Positions 43,401-50,436 of a DNA stretch of 53,544 nt are shown here, piece by piece (positions within the stretch are counted from its first letter, which is position 1; every line of letters starts with the position of its first letter). The DNA is from a virus. The position numbers were made by a program, and so were the translations under genes. Location: positions 1 to 53,544 of the IMG/VR virus record IMGVR_UViG_3300028025_005543; one strand, written 5' to 3'. The notes under the pieces are model-generated. The model saw nothing but the letters and a program-made list of their open reading frames with translations. It ran no database searches and was not told where the DNA came from.

Positions 43401-46400
43401 ACCATTGATTGCATCAACTGTTCTTGGGTTCGTTACTTCAACATCGTAATTTTTCTTTACGTCATTGATTACACGACCAATTGAGTTTGAACCACGAACT
43501 TCGTTGTCAAAGTAGTCTGCAGGAACACCAGAGTAGGTGTAATACCTTGCTTCACCACCAGTCTGTCCAGGCTTAAATGCAACATGGAGTTCACCGGTAT
43601 TGCGGTCGTAGTGAACTGCCTCAATCGCACTTGAGTTTGGAGTTTCAAAAGTATCAAAGCGTGAACCGCCACGTGATGCAAATCCAGACCGTGAATTTCT
43701 GAGTGTTTGACGTGCAGTTTCATCTGCGCGAGCATTTCTTCCACCAAATGCTTCTCGTGCTGTAAGTGGGTTTGTTCTACCTTCAAACAATCTGTCTTCT
43801 GGGTAGTTTTCATTCCAATCAAGTTCATCAAATGGCTCTGGAACACTATTGAGGTCTGATTCTGCTACTTTATAATTTTCTTCTTCTCTGCGCAGGCTTT
43901 CATCAAGAGCAGTGCGGAGAAGTTTTTTTGCTCGCTCATTATTTGTAGTACTTGGGTCTTCAAGAAGCGATGCAATCTCATCTGCATCTGATTCAGAATC
44001 AAAGGCTCCATACTTGTCTGGATTCGTAAATGCTCTTAAATCATCAAGAATGCTCCTTAATGAACCAGCCTCGTCTTCAATGTCTTCTTCGTCACTTATA
44101 GAGTCAACGCGATTCAAAGATTTTTCAATATCTTGGAGTTCATTCCATGATGCAGAGTAATCATCCATCCATGATTTCATCCGTGCATAGTCATCACGGT
44201 GACCTTGAATCAAGCCATCAATTTCTTCAATTGCACTATCCATGCTGTCAAGCATGTTGTAATCATCTTCGTCAAAATTTGGATTATCAGTACCACCAAG
44301 AACATCGTAGATATCTGTATTTGGGGTAATGGTAATACCGTTTGCTTCTGCAATTTCCGTAGCAATTTCTCGACGTTTTTTAATTAATTCTGTTCGTTGC
44401 TCCATGAGATTGTAATAGGCGCGCGGGCCATACGCATCATCAAGGGATGCCATGTCACTTCCACTTATGGTGGTCAGTTTCGCAACATCTTTTTCGTAAT
44501 CTTCAGTTGATTTACGAGCTCCACGTGATGCAAGACCGAAGTCCTCTTCACCTAGCGTGTTGGCATCATCTTGATTCTTTTCTCTCTTGAGAACATCTTT
44601 ACTCAAAGAAGCCCTCATGGAGTCCATGGTTTTTCTGGCTTCTTCGTAATCAGAGTAATCCGCACTCATTGGATTCTTGATTATTTCTTCAACATAGGCA
44701 AACTCAGAACCGTCGTAAGCCGTTCCTCTACGCTCAGTCGTGGTAAAACCTTCAGCCAAAGCTTCCATCTCGTAAAGTTCCGAAAGCATCTCGTCGGTGT
44801 ACTTTTCGCGTGTGGTTAAACCTCTTCCATCCCACTCTTCTGCAGCCAACCGAAGTTTTTCGTCATCGCTGTATGTATCGCCATCAAAATAGCCATCTGC
44901 ATCTAGTTCGTCAACGAAATCTTTTTGAGTTTGACGGTCAAGTTCTTCATATCTAAAAATTGTAGGAATGTCAAATTTACTGATTCTTACAGGTTCTCCA
45001 AGACCCATTGCAGCATCGCTACTGCGTGAACCAAATCCCATGTCTCCAGCATCACCAAAATCGGCGAAGTCTGGGTGGAATTCTGGGTTCTGCTGGAGGA
45101 AGTCGTCGTAGTCAAAGCCGCCTTCTTCTAGTTCATTCTTAATTCTTGCCCAGTCTCCACGACCGTTGAGATAGTTCTCAATTGACTCATACAAATCTTC
45201 TTGTTCTTTGCTTGTCAAATCATTGTATGGACGCATTTCTGGTGTCGCATCTCCACTGGATGCAAAACCATTCCTAAAGTAAGGTCGCATGAGGTCTTGG
45301 TTTTCTTGCACGAATTTGTTTTTGCCGTTAGCAAATTTTTCAAAATCACCCCACCAAGTCCATTGAGGTGTGACGCGTGTGTCGCCATCATCATCAACTT
45401 CATATTCAATTTCACCGTTGATTGCTTCTTTAGCAAAATCTTCAAGTTCTGTAATGAAATATTTTCCGTCACTGCTCTTCTTGCCTGTATATTGTTTGTT
45501 TCGGAACGATTCTTCTAAAACGCGCAATGCACTAGGAGCATCATCAAGCATATCCAAGGTTTGCATATGCTCATATCGGGTTCTGTTTCCGTCCCCAGTA
45601 TTAAGGTCACGACTCCGTCTATTTGCACTATTGGTTATTTCTACGATTTTATTTCGAGATTTTCTAAATTCATTAATAAAATCACTTTGTGGATTATCAA
45701 GAATTGATTTGATTTTTGCAAATTCTTCGTCAATGGCATCTGCTTCTTCTTTTGTTAATAAGCCATTGTTGCGTCCTTCAGATACTGCATCCGAAGATTC
45801 TTTTATTCTTCTGAATAAATCTTCTTTACTAACACTGCTGTATCGCCAATCCCGTTCGCCACTTTCAATTAACTGTTTGAATAAATCTTCATCCTTTAGT
45901 GCTGGTGTTGCAACATATTCAATGCCATCTATCTCAAGAATGAAAGAATCTTCTCTTATATCAAGACCCTTTTCATCGTCTATCTGTAGAGCCACATTGT
46001 CGGCAGCAGACTTATCACGCTTCGCTATGTATTCCTTGATGTCGTTGATTATTTCTGTTTGCACTTTTTCAGGGATATTGTCCCATTCATCATCGGAAGT
46101 TGCATCGTAGTCTGGTTCTCGTTCGTCAAAATCAAAATACGGGTCTGAGTCTGGGTCGTACATTCCATCTCTGAACGAAGCAAAACCCCTATCCTCACCA
46201 CGTGAACCAAAACCATTATCCTCAAAAGGACTCATCTTGTCAATGGTGAATGTCTTTTTTACACCCTCTGAATCTTGACCAACCATGTTGACTTTGCCCG
46301 TTTTTGGGTTTTTAAAAGTCTGGACTGGGAAAACTTCTCTGTTCTTGCCGTTGTAATTGAATCTAAGTGTCTGACCGTTGTATCGTGCATCGTTAACTAA

Positions 46401-49400
46401 TTTTTCGAGTGCATCTGCATCAGCAATTTGTTCTGCCGTTGGAGTGACAATTGATTCTTTTCCAGCAGAAACCACTGGTCTCGCACCCGGAGCAATAGTG
46501 TCACCAGTCCGTCTACTATCAACAAAACCACTTGGCTTTTTGGCAGCATTCTTTTTCTTTTCTTTATCTGCTCTATTCTTTAGAACACTCCACTGCTTGT
46601 CTGAAAGGCGCCCACGCTTTCTATAATCCCCCAACAGTTTCTGAATGAATTCATCTGATGAACCATCAAGGGTGTCAATGATTTCTTTTCGCTCTTCAAG
46701 CGATAGACCACCGCCACTATAGGTCGCTGTTGACTCTGGGTATCTCCGGCGACCACCACCGCCACCGCCAACTTCTCTAACTATGCTGAAACCGTCTCTT
46801 GTTGCATCATAGATTCCGTCCCCATCTTCAGCAGCAAATCGTATTTCGGTCTGACCGTCGGACATCACGACATAGCCATCACTTGAAGTGCCGTCTGGGT
46901 TGGTTCGGTATGAACGTGAACCAAATCCAATTTGACGTTCGTTGTAATCATCAGCCGCTGCTTCAATGTAGTTATCGTAAGCAAGAGCCATTGCATACAG
47001 AGAGTCTCCGTCTGCTTCTTTCAGATACTCATCGTGTAGAGCGTCGTTGTTCATCCAGTATTCAGTAACATTTCGTGCATCGTCTTCACGTGCACCGTTT
47101 GCTTTCAAGGCTTCGATTGCTTGCTTTTCAAAGTCTTTTGCATATCCATATTTTTCTGGATTTGCTTCAAAGTCACCTTGTGCAACTTCTGGGTTATAAT
47201 CACGTGAACCAGGACGCTCGCTTCCTGGATTGTTCTCAAAGTATGCCTGCTCAATGTCAGACTTATCGTCATCAGATAATTCATCGTATGAAGACCACCA
47301 CTTACCAAGTGATGCAAATCCATCTGTTGCATTTTCTGCGTCTACCATTGCATCCGTTAGGTCGTCTAACTTGTTCTCGTGTTTACGAATCTGTCTGGTA
47401 GTTGCATTTGCTTCACTGCGAGTCATTGCATAACGTTTCATCAAGGTTTTCTTGAGTTCCTCGTCATCCATTTGGGTGTAATCCATGAAATAATCGCCGT
47501 ACTCACGGTCAAGGAAGTTTTTGAATTCCTCTAACTCCTCTAGTGGCGTTGGTTTTTGTAGCGATGGTGGAAGACCACGTGAGGCAAAGCCGTCACGACT
47601 ACGCATGTAGTCTTCGTAGTCTGGTTCAGGAATGGTGTCCTCAACCATGTCATCGTAGTAATCTTCTTCTAGTTGTCTGAAGAACTTAGAAAGTATTTCG
47701 TCACCTGCTTCGTCACTAATAGTCTTGTCATCAGACAAGTACCTATTATGCAAATCTTCAAGTTGGGAGTCACTTAACTGACTTCCGGTTCTACTGTTGT
47801 ACTTTTCCAACTGGTCAAATGTGATGTCTGTATCAAACTTGACTTTGTCAGTCAACCACTGTTCTATGTATTCATCACTGAGTTCTTCATCATCTGGCTC
47901 AATTGACCTTCTAGGGTCACCCCAAAGTCCATCTCCACGCGATGAAAGACCACGGGCAGAATCTCTTCCTTGTTCGAGAATTGAGTCTTGTTCATCTGCC
48001 GACAAACTGTCCCATCTTGACTTCTCTGTTTCAAGGTCTGCTGGATTTGCAAGGTCAGCAAACTCTTTGTCAAGTTGACCATAGAAGCCTTCTTCGTATG
48101 ATGCAAAAATATCTTCAGCATCTGCCTGCAACCCAGAGTCCGTTGACCAGTCGCCTTCTGGCAACAAATCGCCAATTCGTTCTGCTGGTGAATCGCCAGC
48201 CCATTCACCACTAAGCGGACCGCCGGTTCCATCTTCAAGAAGATATGCAACTATTCCGTTTTCACGAATAAAGTCTTTATCTTCATCACTTAGATTCTTC
48301 AGATTGTCTGCAAGAATCTGCGCTCTTCCTGATGCAATATCTGAACCACGCTTGCGCGATGCATCAATTCTGCTTTGTTGTTCTGGGGTTACATCTCCAC
48401 GGCTACTAAAGCCACGCTTTGAGCGATTTTTTTCGTATTCAGCGAGAAGTTCTCCGTATTTTGGTTTCTCGTAGCGTGGATTGTTGCGACCAGTAAAACC
48501 ATATCCGGGACGAAGGTCTTCTGGAGCATTTCCTTCTTCCAAGATGTCACGAACTCCACTGACATCAAATGTTTCTCTACCAGTTGATTCCGTTCTCTTT
48601 GGTGGAACGAATTCTTTTCCGAACTGATTCTTGTATGCTTCGCGGCGTGAGAATTCATGAGAAATCTTAAAGAGTTCTCCATCTGTTGCTTCTCTTGCAG
48701 AGCCAGTTTGTCCACGTCGAGCAGCAACAAGTTTCTGTCCTTCTGCACGGAGACCCTCTTCAGACATGTCCCAATACTTAGCAAGTCCTTCATTTTCTGG
48801 TCGGCGATTAGCAAGGAATGAAATATCATCCATTGTCCGTGGTTGAAGTTCGCCTGCAGCAAGTGCTTCTTGGCGCTCTTGACCTTGAAGAAGACTTGGG
48901 TCTTTCGTTGGCTTCTTGCCGGTTCTAATTGTTGGCTTGTCAAGAAGTTCAGATGAATTCCTCTTCTTTCCACCAACTTCTGGCAAGTCCATGTCTGGCT
49001 TCTTGATAGGAATATATGGTCTTTGGAATGCAGTACCGTCTTGTGCAAATCCGTCGTTGTCACCGTCAATTGCATACGGGTTGAACGACTGTGCAAGGGT
49101 TCGCAGGTTTCCTACGGATTGACCAATCGTTTGGCCGATTGCTTTAACTGCATTCTGAAGCGCATCAATTGCTTGTGCAGAGATGCTTCCATTAACAATG
49201 ATTCCATTGTCAGAGTCAGTTGTTGAGAGTTTATGGTAATTAAATACTGGCTGGAGCATGCTCTTTGCTTGCACCATATGAATTTGAGGAATTTCAATAA
49301 GGTGTGCATATGCAGACTTGCCAACACCAACTTGACCACCAAGCATCGTGTTCATTTCATCTTGGTCATCATCACGGTATGGAATTTGCTGTGGTTGCAT

Positions 49401-50330
49401 AGGAACCATTGATGCATCAGCAGGTTTGACTTCAATTTCTTGCTGAATTTGTGGCTTGTTGTCACTTCCAGAATATGCTTCTGGTTTTCCAAACATGAAT
49501 GTGTTGTAACCATCTGGTGTGTGGTATCCAACTCTGTACATTGAAACTTTTCCATCAGTGGTTGTTCTACGGAAAACGATAAAGCTATCTGTTGCTTCAA
49601 CAATGTCAACTTTTGAACCAGTTCTTTCACTGAGTTCTGCTTGGATTTTTTGAACTTTGTCTGCTTCTAGTGGTTGTGCAAGACCTTCTGCAAAAATGTT
49701 AAATGGTTCGTCTTGTTCTTGTTCTTTTTCTGGGGCAGCAATTACAATCATTCTTGGCTGTTGCTGTTCGCCCATCATTGGCATGCCAGCAATAATTGGC
49801 ATCATGTGATTCTTCTGTTCGCTCTTTACTGAGATAGTTCCAGTCAATTGGTTTGCACCATGAAGAACTGGAGAAACTTCGTAGAGTTCAACTTCCTTCA
49901 AAACATTTGCTTGCTGGGCTGGGTCAAATGCACCATTGATTGTCTTATAACCAATTGACCACTCTTGCTCTTCGCCGAAGAATGCAACGCTTGCAAATGC
50001 TTCTTTACCTTTTTCTGATTGAAGGTTGAATTGAACCTTTGCATACAAACCACCGATTCCAGCATTTCTCATCTTTGCTGGAAGACGTGAGTCTCCTGGT
50101 GGAACTTCGTACATCTCAAGTACTTTTCCGATTGGGTCATTCCAACTGTGCGCCCAAACAACTCGTGGCTTGCGACGAGTAAGGCTCTTTGCAAATGCAC
50201 CTGTTACAACAATGTCGCCTACTGAGTCTTTGTTGCCAATACCAGCAACGAAACACTCGACAATTCCTTGCATTTCATCAAGAGAAATTGCACCACTAGC
50301 AGCAGATTTGAATTCAAATTGTTCGTTCAT
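37407..50330 (-). CDS. Giant polyprotein: prohead protease fused to about 4000 residues of GFASRG-punctuated modules
   Basis: This single 4307-residue frame has no internal stop. Residues 1-175 are an HK97-type (S78) prohead protease: VVWAHSWNDPIGKV with the catalytic His (~60), EWSIGYK with the catalytic Ser (~125), and the LYEVSPVLHGANQLT end. An Asp-rich loop (AIDGDNDGFAQDGTAFQRP) lies near 424. From about 635 onward, some 23 GFASRG-like hexapeptides separate modules: many short acidic repeats, a WYL-like domain (~1313-1365), three KTSC domains (~2230, ~2330, ~2490), an ArdC-like domain with GHELMHW (~3250-3560), and HTH-like units near the C-terminus. The usual protease is about 200-250 residues. 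Whether it is cleaved is not shown. GGTG upstream is a weak ribosome binding site. Confidence 0.85.
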   Translation of the reverse strand: MNEQFEFKSAASGAISLDEMQGIVECFVAGIGNKDSVGDIVVTGAFAKSLTRRKPRVVWAHSWNDPIGKVLEMYEVPPGDSRLPAKMRNAGIGGLYAKVQFNLQSEKGKEAFASVAFFGEEQEWSIGYKTINGAFDPAQQANVLKEVELYEVSPVLHGANQLTGTISVKSEQKNHMMPIIAGMPMMGEQQQPRMIVIAAPEKEQEQDEPFNIFAEGLAQPLEADKVQKIQAELSERTGSKVDIVEATDSFIVFRRTTTDGKVSMYRVGYHTPDGYNTFMFGKPEAYSGSDNKPQIQQEIEVKPADASMVPMQPQQIPYRDDDQDEMNTMLGGQVGVGKSAYAHLIEIPQIHMVQAKSMLQPVFNYHKLSTTDSDNGIIVNGSISAQAIDALQNAVKAIGQTIGQSVGNLRTLAQSFNPYAIDGDNDGFAQDGTAFQRPYIPIKKPDMDLPEVGGKKRNSSELLDKPTIRTGKKPTKDPSLLQGQERQEALAAGELQPRTMDDISFLANRRPENEGLAKYWDMSEEGLRAEGQKLVAARRGQTGSAREATDGELFKISHEFSRREAYKNQFGKEFVPPKRTESTGRETFDVSGVRDILEEGNAPEDLRPGYGFTGRNNPRYEKPKYGELLAEYEKNRSKRGFSSRGDVTPEQQSRIDASRKRGSDIASGRAQILADNLKNLSDEDKDFIRENGIVAYLLEDGTGGPLSGEWAGDSPAERIGDLLPEGDWSTDSGLQADAEDIFASYEEGFYGQLDKEFADLANPADLETEKSRWDSLSADEQDSILEQGRDSARGLSSRGDGLWGDPRRSIEPDDEELSDEYIEQWLTDKVKFDTDITFDQLEKYNSRTGSQLSDSQLEDLHNRYLSDDKTISDEAGDEILSKFFRQLEEDYYDDMVEDTIPEPDYEDYMRSRDGFASRGLPPSLQKPTPLEELEEFKNFLDREYGDYFMDYTQMDDEELKKTLMKRYAMTRSEANATTRQIRKHENKLDDLTDAMVDAENATDGFASLGKWWSSYDELSDDDKSDIEQAYFENNPGSERPGSRDYNPEVAQGDFEANPEKYGYAKDFEKQAIEALKANGAREDDARNVTEYWMNNDALHDEYLKEADGDSLYAMALAYDNYIEAAADDYNERQIGFGSRSYRTNPDGTSSDGYVVMSDGQTEIRFAAEDGDGIYDATRDGFSIVREVGGGGGGRRRYPESTATYSGGGLSLEERKEIIDTLDGSSDEFIQKLLGDYRKRGRLSDKQWSVLKNRADKEKKKNAAKKPSGFVDSRRTGDTIAPGARPVVSAGKESIVTPTAEQIADADALEKLVNDARYNGQTLRFNYNGKNREVFPVQTFKNPKTGKVNMVGQDSEGVKKTFTIDKMSPFEDNGFGSRGEDRGFASFRDGMYDPDSDPYFDFDEREPDYDATSDDEWDNIPEKVQTEIINDIKEYIAKRDKSAADNVALQIDDEKGLDIREDSFILEIDGIEYVATPALKDEDLFKQLIESGERDWRYSSVSKEDLFRRIKESSDAVSEGRNNGLLTKEEADAIDEEFAKIKSILDNPQSDFINEFRKSRNKIVEITNSANRRSRDLNTGDGNRTRYEHMQTLDMLDDAPSALRVLEESFRNKQYTGKKSSDGKYFITELEDFAKEAINGEIEYEVDDDGDTRVTPQWTWWGDFEKFANGKNKFVQENQDLMRPYFRNGFASSGDATPEMRPYNDLTSKEQEDLYESIENYLNGRGDWARIKNELEEGGFDYDDFLQQNPEFHPDFADFGDAGDMGFGSRSSDAAMGLGEPVRISKFDIPTIFRYEELDRQTQKDFVDELDADGYFDGDTYSDDEKLRLAAEEWDGRGLTTREKYTDEMLSELYEMEALAEGFTTTERRGTAYDGSEFAYVEEIIKNPMSADYSDYEEARKTMDSMRASLSKDVLKREKNQDDANTLGEEDFGLASRGARKSTEDYEKDVAKLTTISGSDMASLDDAYGPRAYYNLMEQRTELIKKRREIATEIAEANGITITPNTDIYDVLGGTDNPNFDEDDYNMLDSMDSAIEEIDGLIQGHRDDYARMKSWMDDYSASWNELQDIEKSLNRVDSISDEEDIEDEAGSLRSILDDLRAFTNPDKYGAFDSESDADEIASLLEDPSTTNNERAKKLLRTALDESLRREEENYKVAESDLNSVPEPFDELDWNENYPEDRLFEGRTNPLTAREAFGGRNARADETARQTLRNSRSGFASRGGSRFDTFETPNSSAIEAVHYDRNTGELHVAFKPGQTGGEARYYTYSGVPADYFDNEVRGSNSIGRVINDVKKNYDVEVTNPRTVDAINGRGDMTPSAGGRSSAIQDIDVRRSAALYESYYDPNAEELVVTFKDKDGNAAGSYIYEGVTADEANELASASSKGKIINRLKASKSVRRAGANDRMERTPGAEDDLGAGGYEAQVDAHWDKIGPEEQRAYFARAVDSAINAGTGTSADEITADAKARAYDDRQIAMMEMQAEELGMGYRKIDVGSSAALNRVEYDPDKRELRVEYRGRDGKGNGEFYVYQNVPQSVVDDIEASDSRGATLRRVRDDFEFRTETAIPESAFYSMGDMGERSNPKITNRTNANGFYLDENGRATNYNKRAYTTSDIQKINGRRNGRDGFASGRLGPPPDDAEYGRELAAQRARDRAAGRNATNPIGNMDRDGEPMDYSVEDGLASRASINESSTGQRIVPSRMHSDDREALAEITDPEERKQRIDELIEFYGPRIFAKPSSPRRKRIVQTQDENGFWVGPDGKPADFEDGFASGGVLNEEYDDLREFGYSPEDKAKNDEMVMEAYFNEFDEEAPSIEDAYEFWAQRAQELREERSNSLMDAFSSLRDEVNALGISDRELGAYGLDGAAFLTAESLIDNPLESDSTDISEAEDYVSRMKRSIDQLAADMPEEYDYMDEEPMDGFASRQTSAFNPDAPMTLLDTELDRNPSIFNALDRVLPPAGGGVWADSAEYKPSINTVPWSNMTRGQKRRVADDMIDNNRAYFNKMQRDGASLGEIDDEIGRLYDEEAKANLITLERDLKRASDDYSFWARQKAEEMNPTMSEKEIDDMLVDLGLSETDFERLFAKNMDAFEMAAVASDLENKRREIIENIIKGSNQRTGGLASGGVDFDRYGNIPSRPKKPRRTGDPSLRNTPKNRARMTAERRLAEMANSGDPEYDNLMQRAKDALSKEGIAGYRLTNEYGEPNSLVAGKMQEILAQDILDGATPKTGGDRPKVDPLSILGGYSDGDVIGLTPRGFASRGESGVKRRTKEDVFADMQKQLIDALEDPENLGKWKLPWRRTGMPENGATGKKYSGSNWFFLSVMSDIKGYDSNKWATYNQWQGLGGQVRKGEKGTQIFVPMFMKGKEKADGTMGEGKIIFKAATVFNLKQIDGMPADFDKKEILPEAERVADLEKTISEIPAVIKNGGDRAFFQPSGDFIQVPNFENFNDARSYYSTVGHELMHWTGGKGRLDREQMGAFGTPEYAYEELVAEIASAIFMSSHNIEPDIQENHGPYLASWLKALKQDPDALQKAMTDAQKAVNYILDISPNAKSKFSNGEKAEFETPEIAVVGEPVVSVEGFASRGDWPTPGGYEPSEFDMRTALSQIGRGNLMAISGTRAKKRNNEMVLPVNRNQQVIVGYDGGSDTYFVRAEQIITNGKDKGKTRVLGQWDNVYADELGETAYQASLKPSMLSDENKTVWAQAFDHPQTGSLLDENGQVYEGGFASGGDSMDPDELDAMDWAYDAAQDYLMEQEDMMPEEPSPEDGFASRMNLSTPEKNEIIAIARRMNTPFTRSVVAQYDRNGELSDRQWDALNRMTLRGNRGGFPSRGDAQSSVSKLEKIATPRMPVEYNENRTSSDAFEDTEMEIGAYLEYISSAMKEIIGNDEFNKKYKPRIDKIVNDMQDERSRYAPPPKWALDRAVKLHDEMISESRMNRGGGLASRGDKGPRTPKARWSPEDRQRFADGDRLRSKKRPGKRRSGPDASEYGFASRGDQKNPIDMIERDIFFEGERSGRSWGFEPIIARVAEKFGGTDRGSMSDAQLADELGIDVAVAKKMRKPGARTSDIYLLDNLRIRVAGEDRTLWGVNNDPLAYYDESGNPITDYDKIPDVEDTAPDVPGARGPRTSRKRKYIDPRAVFEEVGIDPDAPVYSVSRGNTPSARENAKIFGRDTWRRIFAEGITADEIDTLLKAKKSNKRSADIYSPEELNVAPEPRRTDSMPLADVFKNQAFDSARGRRGFPQKVVEAIAEITGRRPSISAAKNFINNPRSASGSRGKSPLTITPAQIRLLLDKLGISAEEFEKFRSE
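39690..40560 (-). other. ArdC-like antirestriction module within the giant protein
   Basis: Between two GFASRG linkers lies a complete ArdC-type unit. The N-terminal ssDNA-binding part has KWKLPWRRTGMPENGATGKKYSGSNW and YNQWQGLGGQVRKGEKGTQIFVP. The metallopeptidase part has YYSTVGHELMHWTGG and YAYEELVAEIASAIF, with HExxH and a downstream Glu. ArdC proteins protect incoming DNA from restriction and are delivered with conjugating plasmids. Confidence 0.75.
42640..43665 (-). other. Three tandem KTSC domains within the giant protein
   Basis: Three related units start with S-x-A-(I/L), then VHYD, SYYD or VEYD, LxVxF or LRVEY, a Tyr-containing strand (YYTYSGVP, SYIYEGV, FYVYQNVP) and end GRVINDVKKNY, GKIINRLKAS or GATLRRVRDDF. 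This matches the KTSC domain, a small fold seen at the C-terminus of lysyl-tRNA synthetase-related and phage proteins. Function here is unknown. Confidence 0.65.
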
Positions 50331-50340
50331 TTTGCACCAA

Positions 50341-50378
50341 TCAAATAAGAGTATTTAAATCATAAGACACTTATTTGA
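50341..50378. repeat. Inverted repeat upstream of the giant polyprotein gene
   Basis: A perfect nine-base inverted repeat (50341-50349, TCAAATAAG, with 50370-50378) with a 20-base spacer lies 11 bases upstream of the ATG at 50330. It could be an operator or an RNA hairpin controlling the largest gene. Confidence 0.5.
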
Positions 50379-50412
50379 TGAGCGAATGCAACTAATCGCC
50401 AAAAAGTCTTCG

Positions 50413-50436
50413 TTTCACTATATGCATATAGTGAAA
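50413..50436. terminator. Perfect 24-bp palindrome after the portal gene
   Basis: The segment 50413-50436 is a perfect palindrome (arms TTTCACTATATG and its complement) directly adjacent to the portal stop codon. On the minus strand it is followed by CGAAGA and five T, so it may be a terminator or a processing hairpin between portal and polyprotein genes. A protein-binding operator is the alternative. Confidence 0.5.

Larger units (their letters stand above)
38350..48416 (-). repeat. About 23 GFASRG-like linker repeats in the 4307-residue protein
   Basis: Copies lie near 38350, 38500, 38845, 39020, 39155, 39585, 40560, 40970, 41570, 42030, 42290, 42455, 43675, 44530, 45030, 45260, 46180, 46205, 46918, 47318, 47582, 47945 and 48403. 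Consensus is (D/G/R)-G-(F/L)-(A/S/G)-S-(R/G)-G-D, with variants GFASGG, GLASRG, GFGSRG and GFPSRG. Codon choice differs between copies. None occurs in the first 630 residues, so the protease domain is not punctuated. Confidence 0.85.

Noticed and set aside
38350-48416. Regularly recurring DNA words that could suggest a CRISPR array
   Set aside because: The repeats are short, coding, irregularly spaced and vary at synonymous positions; they are the GFASRG protein linkers.
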